DNA of 64,000 nucleotides. It comes from Roseovarius salincola. GTDB taxonomy: Bacteria; Pseudomonadota; Alphaproteobacteria; Rhodobacterales; Rhodobacteraceae. The stretch covers positions 101,829 to 165,828 of the forward strand of contig NZ_JAPTNL010000006.1 in the NCBI RefSeq assembly GCF_026891095.1, read 5' to 3'. Shown here in pieces: positions 1-8,635 of this stretch. The notes under the pieces are model-generated. The model was not told the DNA's origin, ran no database searches, and saw nothing but the letters and a program-made list of their open reading frames with translations. Position numbers and translations under genes: made by a program. Position 1 is the first letter of the stretch. Every line of letters begins with the position of its first letter.

Positions 1-1118
1 CCCCCCGTCATCAGCCAGAACGAGGCCATGTTGAGCACCTGGTTATAAGGCGCGCGTCCCTTCAGCTGCGGCATCGCATAGGTGAACATCGCGAGATTCA
101 GCGCCACATAGGCCCCGTAAAAGGCAAGGTGCCCGTGTGCTGCGGTGATCTGCGTGCCGTGAGTATAGAAATTGACCCCGTGCAGCGTGTGCAGGAAACC
201 CCAGACGCCGGCCCCGAAGAACGCCACCGTCGACGCGCCCAGCGACCACAGAAGCGCGGCCTTGTTGGGGTGGTTCTTGCGCCCCTTCCAGACCATCAGG
301 AAGGCAAAGGACATCATCGCGAAGAACGGGATCACCTCGAAGGTCGAGAAGATCGACCCGATCCATTGCCAGTAACCCGGCGTGCCGATCCAGTAGAAAT
401 GGTGCCCGGTCCCGAGGATGCCGGAAAACAGCGCCGTGGCGACAATGACGTAAAGCCATTTCTCGATCACCTCGCGGTCCACGCCGGTCAGCTTCAGCAT
501 CAGGAAGCCCAGGATCGCGGCCATCACCAGCTCCCAGGTCGCCTCGACCCACAGATGCACGACCATCCACCAATACATCTTGTCCAGCGACAGGTTGTCG
601 GGATTGATGAAGGCGAACACCCAGAGCAGGCACAACAGCCAAAGCCCCATCAGCAGGATATTGGTGATCGCGGTCTTTCGCCCGGCCAGCACCGTGAGCG
701 AAATGTTCACAAGAAAAATCACCGCGGCGACCAGAATGCCGAACTTGACCCAGAGCGGCTGTTCCAGGAACTCGCGCCCGCCGTGAATGCCGACCAGGTA
801 GGACCCCACCGCCCCCAGCGTGCCGACCACCAGGATCGCCAGCTGGATATAGGCCAGCTTGACCGAGAAGAGTTCGCGCTCGGATTCCTCTGGCACGAGG
901 TAATAGGCCGCGCCGAAAAAGCCCAGCAGCAGCCAGACGATCAGCGCATTGGTATGGATCATGCGGATGATGTTGAAGGGCACAAGCTCGGCCAGCGTAT
1001 TGGGCGCGACATAGATCCAGCCGGCCAGAAGCCCGCCCATGACCTGAATGGCGAAAAGGCCCATGGCCACCAGGAAATAGGCGTAAGCCACCTTTTGGGA
1101 TTGGTATTTCATCTTCAT
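1..1118 (-). CDS. norB: Nitric oxide reductase large subunit NorB (partial, 3' end outside window)
   Basis: Reduces two NO to N2O at the inner membrane together with NorC, using a low-spin heme b and a heme b3/non-heme iron centre. The reading frame starts MKMKYQSQKVAYAYF and runs through about 372 codons of a family of roughly 450-460 before leaving the window on the left. Seen in it: a chain of hydrophobic helices, an early His in RMIHTN that fits a heme ligand, and HLWVEATWEL and GTGHHFYWIG, which match the His and Glu positions of the NorB metal site. The ATG lies 6 bases after the norC stop, so the two are one operon. Family identity is very clear; only the C-terminus is missing from view. 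Confidence 0.95.
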   Translation of the reverse strand, partial: MKMKYQSQKVAYAYFLVAMGLFAIQVMGGLLAGWIYVAPNTLAELVPFNIIRMIHTNALIVWLLLGFFGAAYYLVPEESERELFSVKLAYIQLAILVVGTLGAVGSYLVGIHGGREFLEQPLWVKFGILVAAVIFLVNISLTVLAGRKTAITNILLMGLWLLCLLWVFAFINPDNLSLDKMYWWMVVHLWVEATWELVMAAILGFLMLKLTGVDREVIEKWLYVIVATALFSGILGTGHHFYWIGTPGYWQWIGSIFSTFEVIPFFAMMSFAFLMVWKGRKNHPNKAALLWSLGASTVAFFGAGVWGFLHTLHGVNFYTHGTQITAAHGHLAFYGAYVALNLAMFTYAMPQLKGRAPYNQVLNMASFWLMTG

Positions 1119-1124
1119 GTCTCC

Positions 1125-1577
1125 TCAGCCGGCGTCGTTGGGCGGCCAGTTCTGGGTGTCGGTCTGATCGGCCCAGCGAAGGAATTCGGACAGCGCCCGC
1201 ATTTCCTCCTCGGTGATCTCGAAATGCGGCATCTGGCGGCGGCCCTCGATTCCCGAAGGCTGCGCCTGCATCCATCCGTCAAGGATCTCATAGGCCGTCT
1301 CTGGATCGTCCAGCGCGCCCCAGCGGGTCATCACGTTGCCAAGCTCGGGAGCGAAATAGGCGCCCTCGCCATGCAGCGTGTGACAGTTGATGCAGGAATG
1401 GCGCTCCCAGACATGCTTGCCAAGGATAACCTCCTCGCTCAGTTCCATGCCTGCGGTCGAGCTCTGCGTGATGTGACGGTGACTCTGTGCCGTCAGGGCC
1501 ACGAACACGACGACGAAGAAGATGGATCCCCCGTAGAACACGTTCCTGGCCCGCGATTTCGTAAGTAATTCTGACAT
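1125..1577 (-). CDS. norC: Nitric oxide reductase cytochrome c subunit NorC
   Basis: Membrane-anchored monoheme cytochrome c that passes electrons to NorB from periplasmic donors. The 150-residue length is normal for NorC. Residues about 12-30 form one membrane anchor. CINCH (residues 62-66) is the covalent heme c site, and Met116 in RRQMPHF is the likely second axial ligand. I chose the ATG giving MSELLTKSRARN because it is followed directly by the anchor and has an AGGA-like ribosome site upstream; longer frames add low-complexity Arg/Pro sequence. An Fnr/NnrR-type palindrome lies 62 bases upstream of the start, as expected for NO-induced nor operons. Confidence 0.96.
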   Translation of the reverse strand: MSELLTKSRARNVFYGGSIFFVVVFVALTAQSHRHITQSSTAGMELSEEVILGKHVWERHSCINCHTLHGEGAYFAPELGNVMTRWGALDDPETAYEILDGWMQAQPSGIEGRRQMPHFEITEEEMRALSEFLRWADQTDTQNWPPNDAG

Positions 1578-1638
1578 TTCGCGGTCCTGACATTCGTTTT
1601 GGATGGGCTCTGGATAGCCGCCGCCGCCGCGCCGCTTG

Positions 1639-1652
1639 TTGCGCAATCGCAA
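1639..1652. promoter_or_regulatory. NnrR/Dnr-type palindromic box between norC and the DUF1858 gene
   Basis: TTGCG-CAAT-CGCAA is a perfect 5-4-5 inverted repeat of the Fnr superfamily type; NO-responsive NnrR boxes in related bacteria have the form TTGYG-N4-CRCAA. It sits midway between two divergent starts (norC at 1577, DUF1858 gene at 1704), so it could control both. The regulator at 2029-2772 is the obvious candidate. Binding is inferred. Confidence 0.7.
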
Positions 1653-1703
1653 AGAAGGACGCGAAACGCGCGCGCAGAATGAATGGAACGACTGGAGCAC
1701 CCC

Positions 1704-1928
1704 ATGAAACGCCCCGATTTCGACGACCCCGACCTGCCGCTATCGGACCTGTTCGCCCAATGGCCCGAACTGATGCGGGTCTTCATCGAACAGCGGATGC
1801 TCTGTCCGGGCTGCCCGATCGCGCCATTTCACGCGATCACCGATGCCTGTATCGAATATGACTTGGACGAGGATGATTTCCGCGAGGCCCTGCTGGCCGA
1901 AATAGCCGCGCTGGCCGACCCGTCCTAG
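1704..1928 (+). CDS. DUF1858 domain protein (redox-disulfide type, small cytosolic)
   Basis: A 74-residue acidic protein. Residues about 9-66 match the DUF1858 family, often called the hybrid-cluster-protein-associated redox disulfide domain; the key motif is CPGCPIAPFH, a CxxC pair in the middle. No signal peptide or membrane segment. An upstream ATG at 1683 is possible, but GGAG at 1694-1697 is well placed for the ATG at 1704. It is transcribed away from norC and shares the Fnr-like box at 1639-1652, so a role in nitric oxide or nitrosative stress is likely by context. The biochemical function of this family is not established. Confidence 0.85.
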   Translation: MKRPDFDDPDLPLSDLFAQWPELMRVFIEQRMLCPGCPIAPFHAITDACIEYDLDEDDFREALLAEIAALADPS

Positions 1929-2028
1929 GGCTCCTTGCCCGGAATCAAGGCGCACCACGCGCCGCCGGGCATCGCCCGACCGCTCACCTGCCCGGCGATA
2001 CCCGCCGACGCAAACACCAAACCGTCCG

Positions 2029-2772
2029 CTAAACGTCGCTCAGCAACACCAGCCGATGCGGATCGGTCACGACAATATGCTTACGGGTCGAGCGCACGAT
2101 CCCGCTTTTCTCCCAGGCCGACAGCAGGCGGCTCACCGTATGCAGCGTGGTGCCGGTCATGTCCGAAATGTTCTGCCGCGTCACCGGAAAGGCGATCTCG
2201 ATTCCCTCGCCGGTCTTGCGCCCGCTCTGGTTGACCAGCCGCAGCACCGCCGAGGCGACCCGCTTTTCCACCGCCTGCGTCGCCATCTCGGTCAGGGTTT
2301 CCTGGATCTGTCCCAGCCGCTCGCCCAGCGTCTTGTAGCTTTCCGAGGCGAACCCCTCATAGGATGCGGTGAAGTCCGGCCAGAGCCGCACCGGCCATGA
2401 CAGCGCGATGGATTCCGCCGCCGCGATCGCGCTGGCCGGGTAGGTGTCGCGCTGAAGCGCGGGCGCGATCCCGAACAATTGCCCCGGCGCGATATGCAGC
2501 ACGATGATCTGATCGCCCCCCGGCGTCGTGCGCACCACCCGCAGATAGCCATCCAGCAGCAGATAGAACCGCTCTGCGTCATGCCCCTCGCGAAAGATCA
2601 CCGTGCCTTCGTCGTATCGCCGTGATGTCGCGTGATCCAATATCCCGCGAATCTGCTCCCGGCTCAGGCGGGAGAAGGGCGGCAGGCCGGTCAGCAGGCT
2701 TTCGTCGAGTTTTGCCACGAATGTTTCGGAAGTTTGTGAAAGAGCAATGTTCGCCCCGACCTCATACACCAT
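2029..2772 (-). CDS. Crp/Fnr family regulator, Dnr/NnrR-like
   Basis: Transcription factor with an N-terminal cyclic-nucleotide-type beta-roll (EGTVIFREGHDAERFYLLL) and a C-terminal winged helix (TRQNISDMTGTTLHTVSRLL) whose recognition helix carries the TxSR pattern of the Fnr/Dnr group. There is no N-terminal cysteine cluster, so it is not an oxygen-sensing 4Fe-4S Fnr; the Dnr/NnrR branch senses NO, in Dnr through heme. The 247-residue ATG start has no clear ribosome site. A GTG ending at 2718 would give a 229-residue protein beginning VAKLDESLLTG, closer to the usual size, and would leave the Fnr-like box at 2734-2747 outside the gene. Its place between nor and pseudoazurin genes supports control of the nor regulon. 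Confidence 0.88.
   Translation of the reverse strand: MVYEVGANIALSQTSETFVAKLDESLLTGLPPFSRLSREQIRGILDHATSRRYDEGTVIFREGHDAERFYLLLDGYLRVVRTTPGGDQIIVLHIAPGQLFGIAPALQRDTYPASAIAAAESIALSWPVRLWPDFTASYEGFASESYKTLGERLGQIQETLTEMATQAVEKRVASAVLRLVNQSGRKTGEGIEIAFPVTRQNISDMTGTTLHTVSRLLSAWEKSGIVRSTRKHIVVTDPHRLVLLSDV
2734..2747. promoter_or_regulatory. Second Fnr/NnrR-like box, upstream of pseudoazurin
   Basis: TTGTG-AAAG-AGCAA is a near-palindrome of the same class as the perfect box at 1639-1652. Its centre lies about 91 bases before the pseudoazurin ATG, allowing the usual activation distance. It also overlaps the 5' end of the divergent regulator gene, so it may allow autoregulation. Weaker match, so moderate confidence. 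Confidence 0.45.
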
Positions 2773-2831
2773 AACAAATGCCAGCGAAACAACCGGACGA
2801 CACGAACCGGACAGGATGAAAGGAAACTCCG

Positions 2832-3260
2832 ATGATGAAACCGCTGATACTGACCGCCGCGCTGGCTCTTGTGGGCACGGCCGCCGCCGCCGAGACCCAC
2901 GAGGTCAAGATGCTCAACCGCGGCGCCGAAGGCGCGATGGTGTTCGAGCCCGCCTATATCAATGCCGCGCCGGGCGACATTGTCCGCTTCCTGTCCACCG
3001 ACAAGGGCCACAATGTCGAAAGCATCGACGGCATGCTTCCCGACGGCGTCGACAGCTTCAGGACGAAGTTCGACGAGGAATTCGAGCTGACGGTCGATGA
3101 ACAAGGCGTCTACGGCATCAAATGCACGCCGCATTACGCGATGGGCATGGTCGCCGTGATCCAGGTGGGCGATGCGGCCAATCTCGATGAAGCCAGCGCC
3201 GTCAAGCACCGTGGCAAGGCCAAATCGCGTATGGCCGATCTGGTCGCGCAGGTCCGCTAG
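2832..3260 (+). CDS. Pseudoazurin (periplasmic blue copper protein)
   Basis: Type 1 copper protein that carries electrons to periplasmic denitrification enzymes such as nitrite, NO and N2O reductases. Residues 1-20 form a signal peptide ending TAAAA. The copper ligands are His60, Cys98, His101 and Met106 (KGHN and CTPHYAMGM); after removing 20 residues these become 40, 78, 81 and 86, the standard pseudoazurin numbering. The 142-residue length is typical. A good ribosome site (AAAGGAAA) precedes the tandem ATGATG. It sits in the NO gene group and has an Fnr-like box upstream, so anaerobic or NO induction is likely. Confidence 0.95.
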   Translation: MMKPLILTAALALVGTAAAAETHEVKMLNRGAEGAMVFEPAYINAAPGDIVRFLSTDKGHNVESIDGMLPDGVDSFRTKFDEEFELTVDEQGVYGIKCTPHYAMGMVAVIQVGDAANLDEASAVKHRGKAKSRMADLVAQVR

Positions 3261-3288
3261 GGCAGCGTCTCGCCCTGCCTGACCTGCC

Positions 3289-3313
3289 GGGGCGCCGCCA
3301 CGGGTGGCGCCCC
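3289..3313 (+). terminator. GC-rich hairpin between pseudoazurin and nnrS
   Basis: GGGGCGCC (3289-3296) pairs with GGCGCCCC (3306-3313) across a nine-base loop, followed by a short TGTTT. It lies 28 bases after the pseudoazurin stop and 30 before nnrS, so it is either a terminator or a partial attenuator. Confidence 0.65.
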
Positions 3314-3343
3314 TGTTTCCCTTCCGGACAAGGATGCAGGACC

Positions 3344-4549
3344 ATGTCGCCCAAACACTACAGCGGCCCGACGCTGTTTTCCTACGGATTCAGGCCCTTC
3401 TTTCTGGGCGCGACGCTGTTCGCGCTTTGCGTCGTGCCGGTCTGGTATCTCATCTGGCGCGGGGATCTGGCGCTCCACAGTCATTTTGCCCCGGCGGATT
3501 GGCATATCCATGAGATGATCTTCGGCTATGGCGCGGCGGTGGTTGCGGGTTTCCTGTTCACCGCCGTGCCCAACTGGACAGGCCGCATGCCGACGCGTGG
3601 CTGGCCGCTTGCCGCCCTGCTCACGCTCTGGCTGGCCGGGCGTCTGGCGCTGGCAGGGGCTGGCGGGCTCGCACCGCCCTTGGTGTTGCTGATCGATCAG
3701 GGCTTTCTTCTGGCGGTGGTCGCCATGATCGCGCGCGAGATCATGGCTGGCAGGAACTGGCGCAACCTCAAGGTCTTGCTGCCCGTGACCCTGCTCTGGG
3801 GCGCCAATATCCTCTATCACGCCGAAGTCATCACCCAAGGCACAGCCGATACGGGCCGGCGGCTGGGGCTGGCGCTGCTGGTGTTCCTGATCATGCTGAT
3901 CGGCGGGCGCATCCTGCCCAGCTTCACCCGCAACTGGCTGGCGCAGCGCGGCGCAGCCCGGCTTCCGGTGCCGTTCAACCGTTTCGATGGCGTCTGCCTC
4001 GTGGTCGGCGCGGTCGCATTGCTGGCATGGGTGTTCGCACCATACGGAATCGCGGCGGCGGTGCTGGGCGTGCTGGCGGCGCTCCTGCATCTGGCGCGGC
4101 TTTCGCGCTGGCAGGGCCAGGCCACATGGCGTTCGCCGCTCCTCTTGATGCTGCACGCCGCCTACCTTGTCATCCCTGCCGGGTTCATCGCCGTCGGCGC
4201 CACGGCCCTCGGATTGGCCACGATGGCGGCACCGGCGCATCTCTTCGGGATCGGGGTGGTCGGGGGCATGACCGTGGCGGTCATGATGCGCGCCACCATG
4301 GGCCATACCGGGCGCGAACTGGTGGCAGGCCGCCGCCTCACGGCGTCGTTCGCATTGCTGCTTCTGGCGGCGCTGGCGCGCCTCGCAGGGGATGCGCTCA
4401 CCCTTGGCGGGCTTGACGGCATCGCCCTTTCGGCGCTGCTCTGGACGCTCTCCTTCGGCCTTCTGGCATGGCGGCTCGCGCCTTGGCTGGCGCGCCCGCG
4501 CGTCGCGCGGCGCGCGCCCTCCCGGGCCAGCCCGCGCCCCGCCTCATGA
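3344..4549 (+). CDS. nnrS: NnrS family heme/copper membrane protein
   Basis: Polytopic membrane protein of 401 residues with about 12 hydrophobic helices, the NnrS fold. NnrS proteins bind heme and are made under NnrR control; they protect against nitrosative stress in some bacteria, but the reaction is not known. Motifs seen: FRPFFLGA near the start, ADWHIHEMIFGYGAAVVAGF and MMRATMGHTGREL with conserved His. The C-terminus is Arg/Pro/Ala-rich and cytoplasmic. The stop codon overlaps the convergent matB stop by six bases. The neighbourhood (nor, pseudoazurin, Dnr-like regulator) fits the family. Confidence 0.95.
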   Translation: MSPKHYSGPTLFSYGFRPFFLGATLFALCVVPVWYLIWRGDLALHSHFAPADWHIHEMIFGYGAAVVAGFLFTAVPNWTGRMPTRGWPLAALLTLWLAGRLALAGAGGLAPPLVLLIDQGFLLAVVAMIAREIMAGRNWRNLKVLLPVTLLWGANILYHAEVITQGTADTGRRLGLALLVFLIMLIGGRILPSFTRNWLAQRGAARLPVPFNRFDGVCLVVGAVALLAWVFAPYGIAAAVLGVLAALLHLARLSRWQGQATWRSPLLLMLHAAYLVIPAGFIAVGATALGLATMAAPAHLFGIGVVGGMTVAVMMRATMGHTGRELVAGRRLTASFALLLLAALARLAGDALTLGGLDGIALSALLWTLSFGLLAWRLAPWLARPRVARRAPSRASPRPAS

Positions 4550-6061
4550 GGCGGCGAACATATCCTTGAATTCGTCGCGCAGGATGTTCTTTTGCACCTT
4601 GCCCATCGTGTTGCGGGGCAGGGCGTCCATGACCACCAGCTTGCGGGGATGCTTGAAGCGCGCCAGCGATGCCTGCGCCGCCTCCATGATCGCCTCCGGG
4701 TCCGGCTCACGGCCCTTTTCGGGCACCAGGATCCCCAGAACCGTCTCGCCGAAATCGGGATGCGGCACGCCGATTACCGCGCTTTCCAGCACGCCGGGCT
4801 GCTCGTCCAGCAACAGCTCGATCTCCTTGGGGTAGATGTTATAGCCCCCCGAGATGATCAGATCCTTGTTGCGCCCGACGATATGGATATAGCCATCCTC
4901 GTCGATCCGCCCCAGATCGCCGGTGATGAAGAACCCGTCCTCGCGCAGCTCGGCTGCCGTTTTTTCGGGCATCTGCCAATAGCCCTTGAACACGTTCGGC
5001 CCGCGCACCTCGATCTGGCCGATCTCGCCCTGCGGCAGGGTCTCGCCGCTGTCGGGGTCCGTCACCTTCAGCTCCACCCCCGGCAGCGCGAAACCCACGG
5101 TCCCCGCGCGCCGCTCGCCGTCATAGGGGTTCGAGGTGTTCATGTTGGTCTCGGTCATCCCGTAGCGCTCCAGGATGCGATGCCCTGTGCGCTCCTCGAA
5201 CTGCACATGGGTCTCGGCCAATAGCGGCGCCGAGCCCGAGATGAACAGCCGCATATGCCCGACCAGATCGCCGGTGAAACGCGCGTCATCCAGCAACCTT
5301 GTGTAAAAGGTCGGCACGCCCATCATCGTTGTTGCCCTGGGCAACCACTCGATCACCTGATCGACATCGAATTTCGGCAGGAAGATCATCGCGCCGCCGG
5401 TCGCCAGAATGATATTGGTCGCCACGAACAGGCCATGGGTGTGAAAGATCGGCAGCGCGTGCAGCAACACGTCATCGCCGCTGAAACGCCAGTGATCGAC
5501 CAGCACCTCGGTATTGGACAACAGATTGCCCTGCGTCAGCATCGCCCCCTTCGATCGCCCGGTCGTGCCCGACGTATAAAGGAACGCCGCCAGATCATCG
5601 GCCCCGCGCGCCACCGTGTCGAAGCTTTCGGGCTGGTCTTGCGCCGCCGCCATCAGGCTGCCCGTGCCGTCCGCGTCCAGCGTCTCGACCCGCGCATCGA
5701 GCGGCCCGGCCATCGGCGCCACCGCGTCTTTCTGCGCACTGTCGCAGACGATCAGCCGCGCGCCGCTGTTCTCGATGAAATAGGCCAGCTCGCTGACCGT
5801 ATAGGCGGTGTTGAGCGGCAGAAAGATCACCCCGGCCTGCACGCAGGCGGCATAAAGCGCCAGCGCCTCGGGCGATTTCTCGACCTGCACCGCCAGCCGG
5901 TCGCCGGGCTTCAGCCCCATCGCGCTGATCGCATTGGCCAGCTGCGCGGCGCGCGCCAGAAATTGCGCATGGGTGACGACCGCGCCATCCGGCAGATACA
6001 GGAAAGCTGTGGGTTTGCCGGCATGTTTGCCCATCAGCGTGTCGTAAAGAATATTTGCCAT
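4544..6061 (-). CDS. matB: Malonyl-CoA synthetase MatB
   Basis: AMP-forming ligase that makes malonyl-CoA from malonate, CoA and ATP. The 505-residue protein has the adenylate-forming signature TSGTTGRSKGAML, then YGMTETNMNTSN and the hinge region GRNKDLIISGGYNIYP, with a C-terminal lysine in RNTMGKVQKN that fits the adenylation-active lysine. The chosen ATG (MANILYDTLMG) lies 4 bases after the malonyl-CoA decarboxylase stop. Last gene of the TRAP/decarboxylase/synthetase operon, which defines malonate as the likely substrate. Very similar chain plan to rhizobial MatB; medium-chain ligase activity is the only realistic alternative. Confidence 0.93.
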   Translation of the reverse strand: MANILYDTLMGKHAGKPTAFLYLPDGAVVTHAQFLARAAQLANAISAMGLKPGDRLAVQVEKSPEALALYAACVQAGVIFLPLNTAYTVSELAYFIENSGARLIVCDSAQKDAVAPMAGPLDARVETLDADGTGSLMAAAQDQPESFDTVARGADDLAAFLYTSGTTGRSKGAMLTQGNLLSNTEVLVDHWRFSGDDVLLHALPIFHTHGLFVATNIILATGGAMIFLPKFDVDQVIEWLPRATTMMGVPTFYTRLLDDARFTGDLVGHMRLFISGSAPLLAETHVQFEERTGHRILERYGMTETNMNTSNPYDGERRAGTVGFALPGVELKVTDPDSGETLPQGEIGQIEVRGPNVFKGYWQMPEKTAAELREDGFFITGDLGRIDEDGYIHIVGRNKDLIISGGYNIYPKEIELLLDEQPGVLESAVIGVPHPDFGETVLGILVPEKGREPDPEAIMEAAQASLARFKHPRKLVVMDALPRNTMGKVQKNILRDEFKDMFAAS

Positions 6062-6065
6062 GATT

Positions 6066-7322
6066 TCAGGAATCCTCGGCCTTGACGAGAGTAGCGGAAC
6101 TGGCAAGCGACCGGACCTCCGATGTCGCCACCATCTGCCGCGTGGTTGCGAATTGTTCGTGGTTTTGCGCGACCTTGGCCAGATCGTAAAGGTAATTCAC
6201 CATCGTGCCCCCTGATTGCGCCTGGCCGTTTTCGGACGTGTCTGCCTCGGCGTGGACGGCATGGACGATCGCACCATTGCCCAGATGGAACCGCGCCACC
6301 GGATCGACCGGGTCGCCGTTATCCAGCTTGGCATTCAGCAGGTAATGGGCCGCCAATGCGCGCATCTGCTCACTGCTGGCCCCTTGCCATTCATAACCCT
6401 CGGAGTCCAGCCAGCGGGTCAGCCCCGGAATCGGCGAGAGCGTCACGAAAGTCTTCAGCCCCGGCAGTTCGGCGGAAAGGTCCGCCGCCACCTGCTTGAT
6501 CAGGGAATTGCCGAAGGAAATGCTGGCCAGCCCCGCCTGACAGTTGGAAATCGAATAGAACACGGCCGTATCGGCCTCGTCCTCGCGCAGCGTGCTGCGC
6601 TCGCTTGTCAGCAGCGCCTGCACCGATCCCGGCGTGCCGCGCGTCAGCGCCACCTCGACGAAGATCAGCGGCTCGTCGGGCATGGCGGGATGGAAAAAGG
6701 CGAAACAGCGCCGGTCCTGCGGCTCCAGACGGCGGCGCAGGTCGTCCCAGCTCTGGATCGCGTGCACGGCCTCGTATTGGGTGATCTTTTCCAGGATATG
6801 CGCCGGGCTTTCCCAGTTGATCGGCCGCAGCACAAGGAAACCGCGATTGAACCAGGACGCGAAAAGATGCCGGAAATCGAGGTCCAGCGCCTCCAGTTCC
6901 GGGGTGCCGCGCCCCAGCCGCAACAGCTCCGCGCGCATTTCCACCAGCGTGCGTGTCGCGCCGGGCACGCCGTTGAGCCGCCGGATCAGCTCCTGGCGGC
7001 GGGGCTCGGCTGCGGCCATATAAGCGCGGTATGTGGCCTTTGACGGGGCCTGCTCATAGGCGTCAAGGGCGGCCCGCACCGCCTCGGGGTCGATATTCAT
7101 CTCGGTGGCCAGATGGCTGAAGAACGCGCGCTTGTCGTCGTCCTCCATCTCGCCGAACCCCGACAGGATCTCGGTCGCAAGACTCACCCCCGAGGTTTCC
7201 CCCGCCGCGCCCACCAGTTCATCGGCCAGCTCGGGCAGGGGGCGGGTGCCGCGCCGGCGCAGCGCGAAAGGGCGATAGCGCCGCTCGAACACCGTCGACA
7301 GAAGATCCGCCAGCAATGTCAT
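6066..7322 (-). CDS. matA: Malonyl-CoA decarboxylase
   Basis: Converts malonyl-CoA to acetyl-CoA and CO2, the second step of malonate use. The 418-residue protein has the helical N-terminal domain followed by the acetyltransferase-like catalytic domain. Seen: SNCQAGLASISFGN with the catalytic Ser region, FFHPAMPDEPLIFVEVAL, and the FHLGNGA stretch with the catalytic His. The ATG (MTLLADLLSTVFE) overlaps the dctM stop by four bases (ATGA), so I take this start; a much longer open frame upstream only reads dctM in the wrong frame. Operon with matB, 4-base gap. Confidence 0.95.
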   Translation of the reverse strand: MTLLADLLSTVFERRYRPFALRRRGTRPLPELADELVGAAGETSGVSLATEILSGFGEMEDDDKRAFFSHLATEMNIDPEAVRAALDAYEQAPSKATYRAYMAAAEPRRQELIRRLNGVPGATRTLVEMRAELLRLGRGTPELEALDLDFRHLFASWFNRGFLVLRPINWESPAHILEKITQYEAVHAIQSWDDLRRRLEPQDRRCFAFFHPAMPDEPLIFVEVALTRGTPGSVQALLTSERSTLREDEADTAVFYSISNCQAGLASISFGNSLIKQVAADLSAELPGLKTFVTLSPIPGLTRWLDSEGYEWQGASSEQMRALAAHYLLNAKLDNGDPVDPVARFHLGNGAIVHAVHAEADTSENGQAQSGGTMVNYLYDLAKVAQNHEQFATTRQMVATSEVRSLASSATLVKAEDS

Positions 7323-8635
7323 CGCGCCGTTCCCATTACCGCATCGGGCAGCCATGTGGCGAGGCCCGGAAACAGGCACAGCAGAACGATGCCGATCACC
7401 ATGCAGGCCACGAAGGGCAGCGATCCCGTCAGGATCGTGCGCAGCGAGATATCCGGCGCGATCCCGTTGATCACGTAAAGGTTCAAGCCCACGGGCGGCG
7501 AAATCAGCCCGATCTCCATGTTGATCGTCAGCACCACGGCGAACCAGATCGGATCGAAACCGGCTGTGGTGATGATCGGCAACAGGATCGGCGCGGCCAT
7601 CAGGATCACCGCGACCGGCGGCAGGAAGAAGCCCGCGATCAGCAGAAAGACGTTGATCGCCCCCATCAGCACCCATCGGTTCACATCCAGCGTGCCGATC
7701 CACTCGGCGATCGACTGGGTGATGAACAGCGACGACAGCATGTAGCTGAACACGCCCGCCGCGGCGATGATGAAAAGGATCATCACGCTTTCGCGGGTGC
7801 TGTCGCGCAGCACCGACCAAAGCTGGCGGGGATCCCACAGCTTGTAGATCACCATCGCGATGACCATGCACAACAGCGCGCCCACCGCCGCCGTCTCCGA
7901 AGGTGTCGCGACACCGCCATACATGGCGTATAGCACGCCCACGATGATCGCGAGGAACGGCAGCACCCGCGGCAGGATCTCGAATTTCTCGCGCCAGCTG
8001 TAATTGCCCGCGCTCAGCACCGATTGCGCCCCCGAGCGCCATGTCGAATAAAGCGACCACGCCATGAACAGCATGACCAGCATCAGCCCCGGAATGACAC
8101 CGGCCAGGAACAGCCGCCCGATCGAGGTCTCCGTGGCGATCCCGTAGACGATCATCGTCACCGATGGCGGGATCAGGATGCCCAGCGTGCCCCCCGCCGC
8201 GATCGACCCGGCGGCGACGCCGTCGGGATAGCCGCGCTTGCGCATCTCGGGGATGCCCATCTTGCCGATGGCGGCGCAGGTCGCAGGGCTTGACCCCGAC
8301 ATCGCCGCGAACAGCGCGCAGGCGCCGAGGTTGGAAATCACCAGCCCGCCGGGCACCCGCGTCAACCAGCGCTCCAGCGCCTCGTAGAGGTCGGCCCCCG
8401 CCCGCGTCGATGATATCGACGCGCCCATGATGATGAACATCGGGATCGACAGCAGCGCGAAATTGTCCAGCTTGCCGAACAGCAGCTCCGGCATCAGTTC
8501 AAGAGAGCGCAGCCCGTCAAAGACGATCAGGAACCCGGCCGATACGATCAGCAGCCCGATCGCCACCGACACGCCCGAAAACAGTACCAGGATCGTCGCC
8601 ACCGCAACGAGGGCTCCAAGAAGAAGGGGGTCCAT
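7319..8635 (-). CDS. TRAP transporter large permease (DctM type), probable malonate transport
   Basis: Large membrane subunit of a tripartite ATP-independent transporter; moves the substrate using an ion gradient. 438 residues with about 12 helices; typical DctM signatures are GKLDNFALLSIPMFIIMG, SGSSPATCAAIGKMG and GIPEMRKRGYP. Start MDPLLLGALVA chosen because TGATG overlaps the dctQ stop by one base. It lies in the same transcript as malonyl-CoA decarboxylase and synthetase. A malonate TRAP system (matPQM) is known in Sinorhizobium meliloti, so malonate is inferred as substrate. Confidence 0.94.
   Translation of the reverse strand: MDPLLLGALVAVATILVLFSGVSVAIGLLIVSAGFLIVFDGLRSLELMPELLFGKLDNFALLSIPMFIIMGASISSTRAGADLYEALERWLTRVPGGLVISNLGACALFAAMSGSSPATCAAIGKMGIPEMRKRGYPDGVAAGSIAAGGTLGILIPPSVTMIVYGIATETSIGRLFLAGVIPGLMLVMLFMAWSLYSTWRSGAQSVLSAGNYSWREKFEILPRVLPFLAIIVGVLYAMYGGVATPSETAAVGALLCMVIAMVIYKLWDPRQLWSVLRDSTRESVMILFIIAAAGVFSYMLSSLFITQSIAEWIGTLDVNRWVLMGAINVFLLIAGFFLPPVAVILMAAPILLPIITTAGFDPIWFAVVLTINMEIGLISPPVGLNLYVINGIAPDISLRTILTGSLPFVACMVIGIVLLCLFPGLATWLPDAVMGTAR

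Noticed and set aside
129..1568. A 479-residue plus-strand frame across norB and norC
   Set aside because: Antisense shadow of two well-identified genes; no conserved features.
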